A stretch of DNA of 64,000 nucleotides, taken from positions 110,655,793 to 110,719,792 of the forward strand of contig OZ024929.1 in the NCBI GenBank assembly GCA_964017235.1, in the 5' to 3' direction. The position numbers were made by a program, and so were the translations under genes. The notes under the pieces were generated by a model. That model did no database searches, was not told the origin of the DNA, and saw only the letters and a list, made by a program, of their open reading frames with translations. This document shows, in pieces, positions 61,454-64,000 of this stretch (its first letter is position 1; every line of letters starts with the position of its first letter). This DNA is from Sabellastarte sp. h YS-2021. Lineage: Eukaryota > Annelida > Polychaeta > Sabellida > Sabellidae.

Positions 61454-61589
61454 GTGAGTGACTGGAGGTTACTGCTGAAAGCCCTGGTATATGAGAGGTT
61501 GAAGTACAGAATTTTATATGACCCCTTGTAACAGCTCATGTCATTTCAGGCCAACACAAGGATTGATACAGCTTTCACATTAGCAGGAA

Positions 61590-62010
61590 TTATAAAGACC
61601 GGAAGTGCGCAGTGAACGAAAATCCGTCTGTGCGCATAGAATTAGCACGGAGTAAAACCTCCAATAACGGCCCGCTCAGAAACGGAAGTGTTGTTTCAAT
61701 TGCTCGATTGTGTGTCGGTAGTAAGATTGTCTGCTTTTACGAGAGCGATCATGCATTCAAAACAATATGGCGGCGTCCTTGTTCGTTTCACCTCATCAAA
61801 ATAAAGGCATGTTTCTTGAAACCAGATAGGCCGATCTTTATAATAGTAATAAATACCTCATGCTCGGGCGTTTGTTACAGGATATACGCCCGGCAAAAAT
61901 TCTTTAATAATGCCCTCGCGCCTAACGGCGCTCTGGCATTATTTGGAATTTTTGCCGGGCGTATATCCTGTAACAAACGCCCTCACACTCAGTATTTATT
62001 ACTACAATAG
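61590..62010 (+). mobile_element. HP1 element, copy 3, hairpin complete
   Basis: Starts ATTATAAAGACCGGAAGTGC; body with GAGAGCGATCATGCATTC; ends in a long hairpin at 61848-62000 with arms of about 65 bp (AATAAATACCTCA/AGTATTTATT outer, GCCCGGCAAAAATTC inner) and a loop GCGCCTAACGGCGC that is itself a small hairpin. Confidence 0.8.
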
Positions 62011-62312
62011 TACAGAAAATATAGTCCCTAAAAGGAACTGATATGTCAGCTTACTGTGTAAAGCATTGTAGCAATTCCTTTCTTTGAGTCAGTAATGGTG
62101 GGACCGTCAAAACCGGTTACTGGGGCTATGAAACGAACGAAATCCGGTATTTTGTATGCTTGTTAATGTGCAGTAAAATTTTTCGCACAACGTACATGAG
62201 GCGGAACTTGCAACTGGTAATGGCTTTCACGTGAAATTATTAAGTACGTAAACATGATTTTTGCCCAATATAAAGTAAAATTGTGATATATTTTACAAAA
62301 TGTGTATACTTT
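62011..62312. other. Intron 35, nothing recognised
   Basis: No feature supported. Confidence 0.55.
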
Positions 62313-64000
62313 TTACCTCACAGCCCTTAAGGGCTGTCGGGGTATTGTTTTCACCCATGGTGTCCGGGTGGGCGGACTGCGGGAAAAAGTTTGTCCTGTC
62401 TATATCTCGGGAACCATAAGGTGTAGGAAGTTGATACTTGGTAGGGACATTAGCTAGGGGTTGTAGGTGTGCAACATCATGGTGTGACCTTGATTTGACC
62501 TTTGACCTTGCCGTAGTGACCATTGTTATGTCTATAGCTCGCTTGGTATTGCATTTGGGACTAATAGCTCTATAAGTAAGCGAGTAATAGCCATTTAGGT
62601 ACTTTATTCGCTATTTTCAATACTACTTCTGAGTAATTTGCTTATATCTCAGAAACCGTTACAGATAGAGCAATCTTGAGCAAATTTTTGACCCAAAGGG
62701 TAATAGAAGATTATCCTGGGTAAAAATGAAAAATTTAAATTTTCGCAACTTATGGCGGCCATCTTGGATTTTAGCGGAAAATAAAAAAGTGTAAATATCT
62801 CGGAAACGGTCAAAATTTTTGAGTGCCAGGATATCCCCCGAGTTGACTGGCGAGTTTTCCCAAAAAATCGTTTTCCTGCTATTTTTGGCAGCCATCTTTA
62901 ATTTCTGCGTAAAACGTAAAAACGCATTTATCTCGGCAACAGTGTGAGATACAGCGATTTCGTCGAATTTTTGACCACCAGGGTATCAGAAGAGTCAACT
63001 GGTGACTTTCCCCAAAATTTATTTTACCGCCATTTTTGGTGGCCATCTTGAATTTCTGCGTAAAATACAAAAATGTATTTCGTTGAAATTTTTGATCGCT
63101 AGGGTATCTTAAGAGTTGACTGGCGACTTTTTCCAAAAATCGTTTTCCCGCCATTTTTGGCGGCCATCTTGACTTTCTGCGTAAAATGTAAAAACACATT
63201 CATCTCGGAAACGATGCAAGATAGAGCGATTTCGTCGAAATTTTTGACCCCCAGGGTATCAGTAGAGTCAACTGTCGACTTTTCCCATAAATCGTTTTCC
63301 CCGCCATATTTGGCGGCCATCTTGAATTTCTGCGTAAAACGCAAAAATGCATTTATCTCGGAAACGGTGCGAAATAGAGCAATTTCGTCAAAATTTTTGA
63401 CCCCCCGGATATCAGCAGAGTCAACTGGTGACTTCCCCAAAAATTGTTTTCCTTCCATTTTTGGAGGCTATCTTGAATTTCTGCGTAAAATCCAAAAATG
63501 TACTTATCTCAGAAACCTTGCATTTTTGGATAAATGGAAAAACATATTAAACACAGGAAGATAGTCATTTTGACAAAGTCATCAATGCACATTGGGACGC
63601 TTTGTTGATGCTGTGCAAAAACAATATCTTTTTCTCTTGTGAAGCAATACTCTGGTTTAAGATTAATATTAATATTGTATATTTACATTTTCATCTTTTC
63701 ATAAATTGACTTATAGCCTTTCCAAGCATCGTGGGTGGACATTACACATGATAATGTGTTTTCCTGTATGCAATCCACCTATTTCCCTATTGTTCCACAT
63801 TCTCTTTTTACAGGGCTTCCTATTTCTAGTTATTATATGCACTTTTACATTATTGTGCTATTTCCATTGACAGCTATTCTCCAATTAATAAATTTTACAG
63901 CTTTACATTTTTTAGTTTGCTGATTAATGCTGTCGTCTTGCTATTGAATTGCCTTGTTTTAGTACATTATCTTCACATACATTTTCTTTCTCTTAGATGT
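62313..64000 (+). mobile_element. HINE-like type 4: mosaic or nested element, runs off window
   Basis: 5' end is type 3 (CACAGCCCTTAAGGGCTGTC hairpin, ATGGTGTCCGGGTGGGCGG, one and a half 146-bp units to 62520). From 62530 it has type 1 internal sequence, then about five units (62640-63520) with ATCTCGGAAACGGTGCGA and GGCGGCCATCTTGAATTTCT. At 63593 a type 2 tail (GGGACGCTTTGTTGATGCTG), at 63731 a type 1 tail (GGGTGGACATTACACATGAT) ending CTAGTT at 63824, and from 63913 type 3 subterminal sequence (GATTAATGCTGTCGTCTTGC, compare 37421). Three terminal types are thus stacked. Confidence 0.7.

Noticed and set aside
61015..61125. A genuine 5S rRNA gene
   Set aside because: Too many changes in the paired stems, and flanking direct repeats point to a retroposed copy.
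63099..63564. Open frames of 119-135 codons at the right end
   Set aside because: They follow the 170-bp-type repeat units on both strands and are not genes.
63997..64000. A possible 36th ECM29 exon starting after TTTCTCTTAG at the very end of the window
   Set aside because: The acceptor-like sequence lies inside type 3 HINE-like subterminal DNA (63913-63995 matches 37411-37500, where it is clearly intronic), so it is more likely repeat sequence than a splice site.

Overview
This is eukaryotic, invertebrate-type genomic DNA: short phase-consistent exons with GT-AG introns, about 93% intron, and dense repeats. Bivalve-type repeats (pearl-like elements with 3' CTAG ends and internal tandem arrays) and DIRS retrotransposons suggest a bivalve mollusc. 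Species is not determinable by eye.

The only host gene I can support is one plus-strand gene, ECM29 (human ECPAS/KIAA0368), the HEAT-repeat proteasome adaptor and scaffold. I place 35 consecutive coding exons between 1578 and 61453. They join in frame without a stop, about 4.48 kb or 1,493 codons, roughly the N-terminal four fifths of a protein of about 1,840 residues in vertebrates. The extreme N-terminus lies left of the window and the C-terminus right of it. There are no tRNA, rRNA or CRISPR loci.

The introns are filled with mobile DNA. Three different DIRS-type (tyrosine-recombinase) retrotransposons sit in three introns, all in the gene's orientation: DIRS-A 9056-14654, DIRS-B 16524-22843, DIRS-C 46570-51577. 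Each has inverted terminal repeats and an internal complementary region. All are defective, in different ways: A is decayed inside but has perfectly identical terminal repeats, B has lost the RT YxDD block, and C has lost the RT domain upstream of YxDD but keeps an open tyrosine-recombinase frame.

A second group, here called HINE-like 1 to 4, has a 5' hairpin, a central tandem array (unit about 170, 146 or 134 bp), a repeated hairpin arm near the 3' end and a final CTAGTT (1-940, 2500-4357, 35745-37698, 38629-42158, 62313-end). A third group has a single long terminal hairpin (HP1, HP2, HP3). There are also short TIR elements, two tRNA-like SINE candidates and a 5S-rRNA-like SINE candidate.

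The most unusual signal is that several ECM29 exons are accompanied by partial, tandem, decayed copies of their own edges, splice sites included: exons 16, 22, 26, 27 and 32, possibly 9. The extreme case is an array of about 13 copies of the 3' end of exon 26 plus its 5' splice site (44907-45480).
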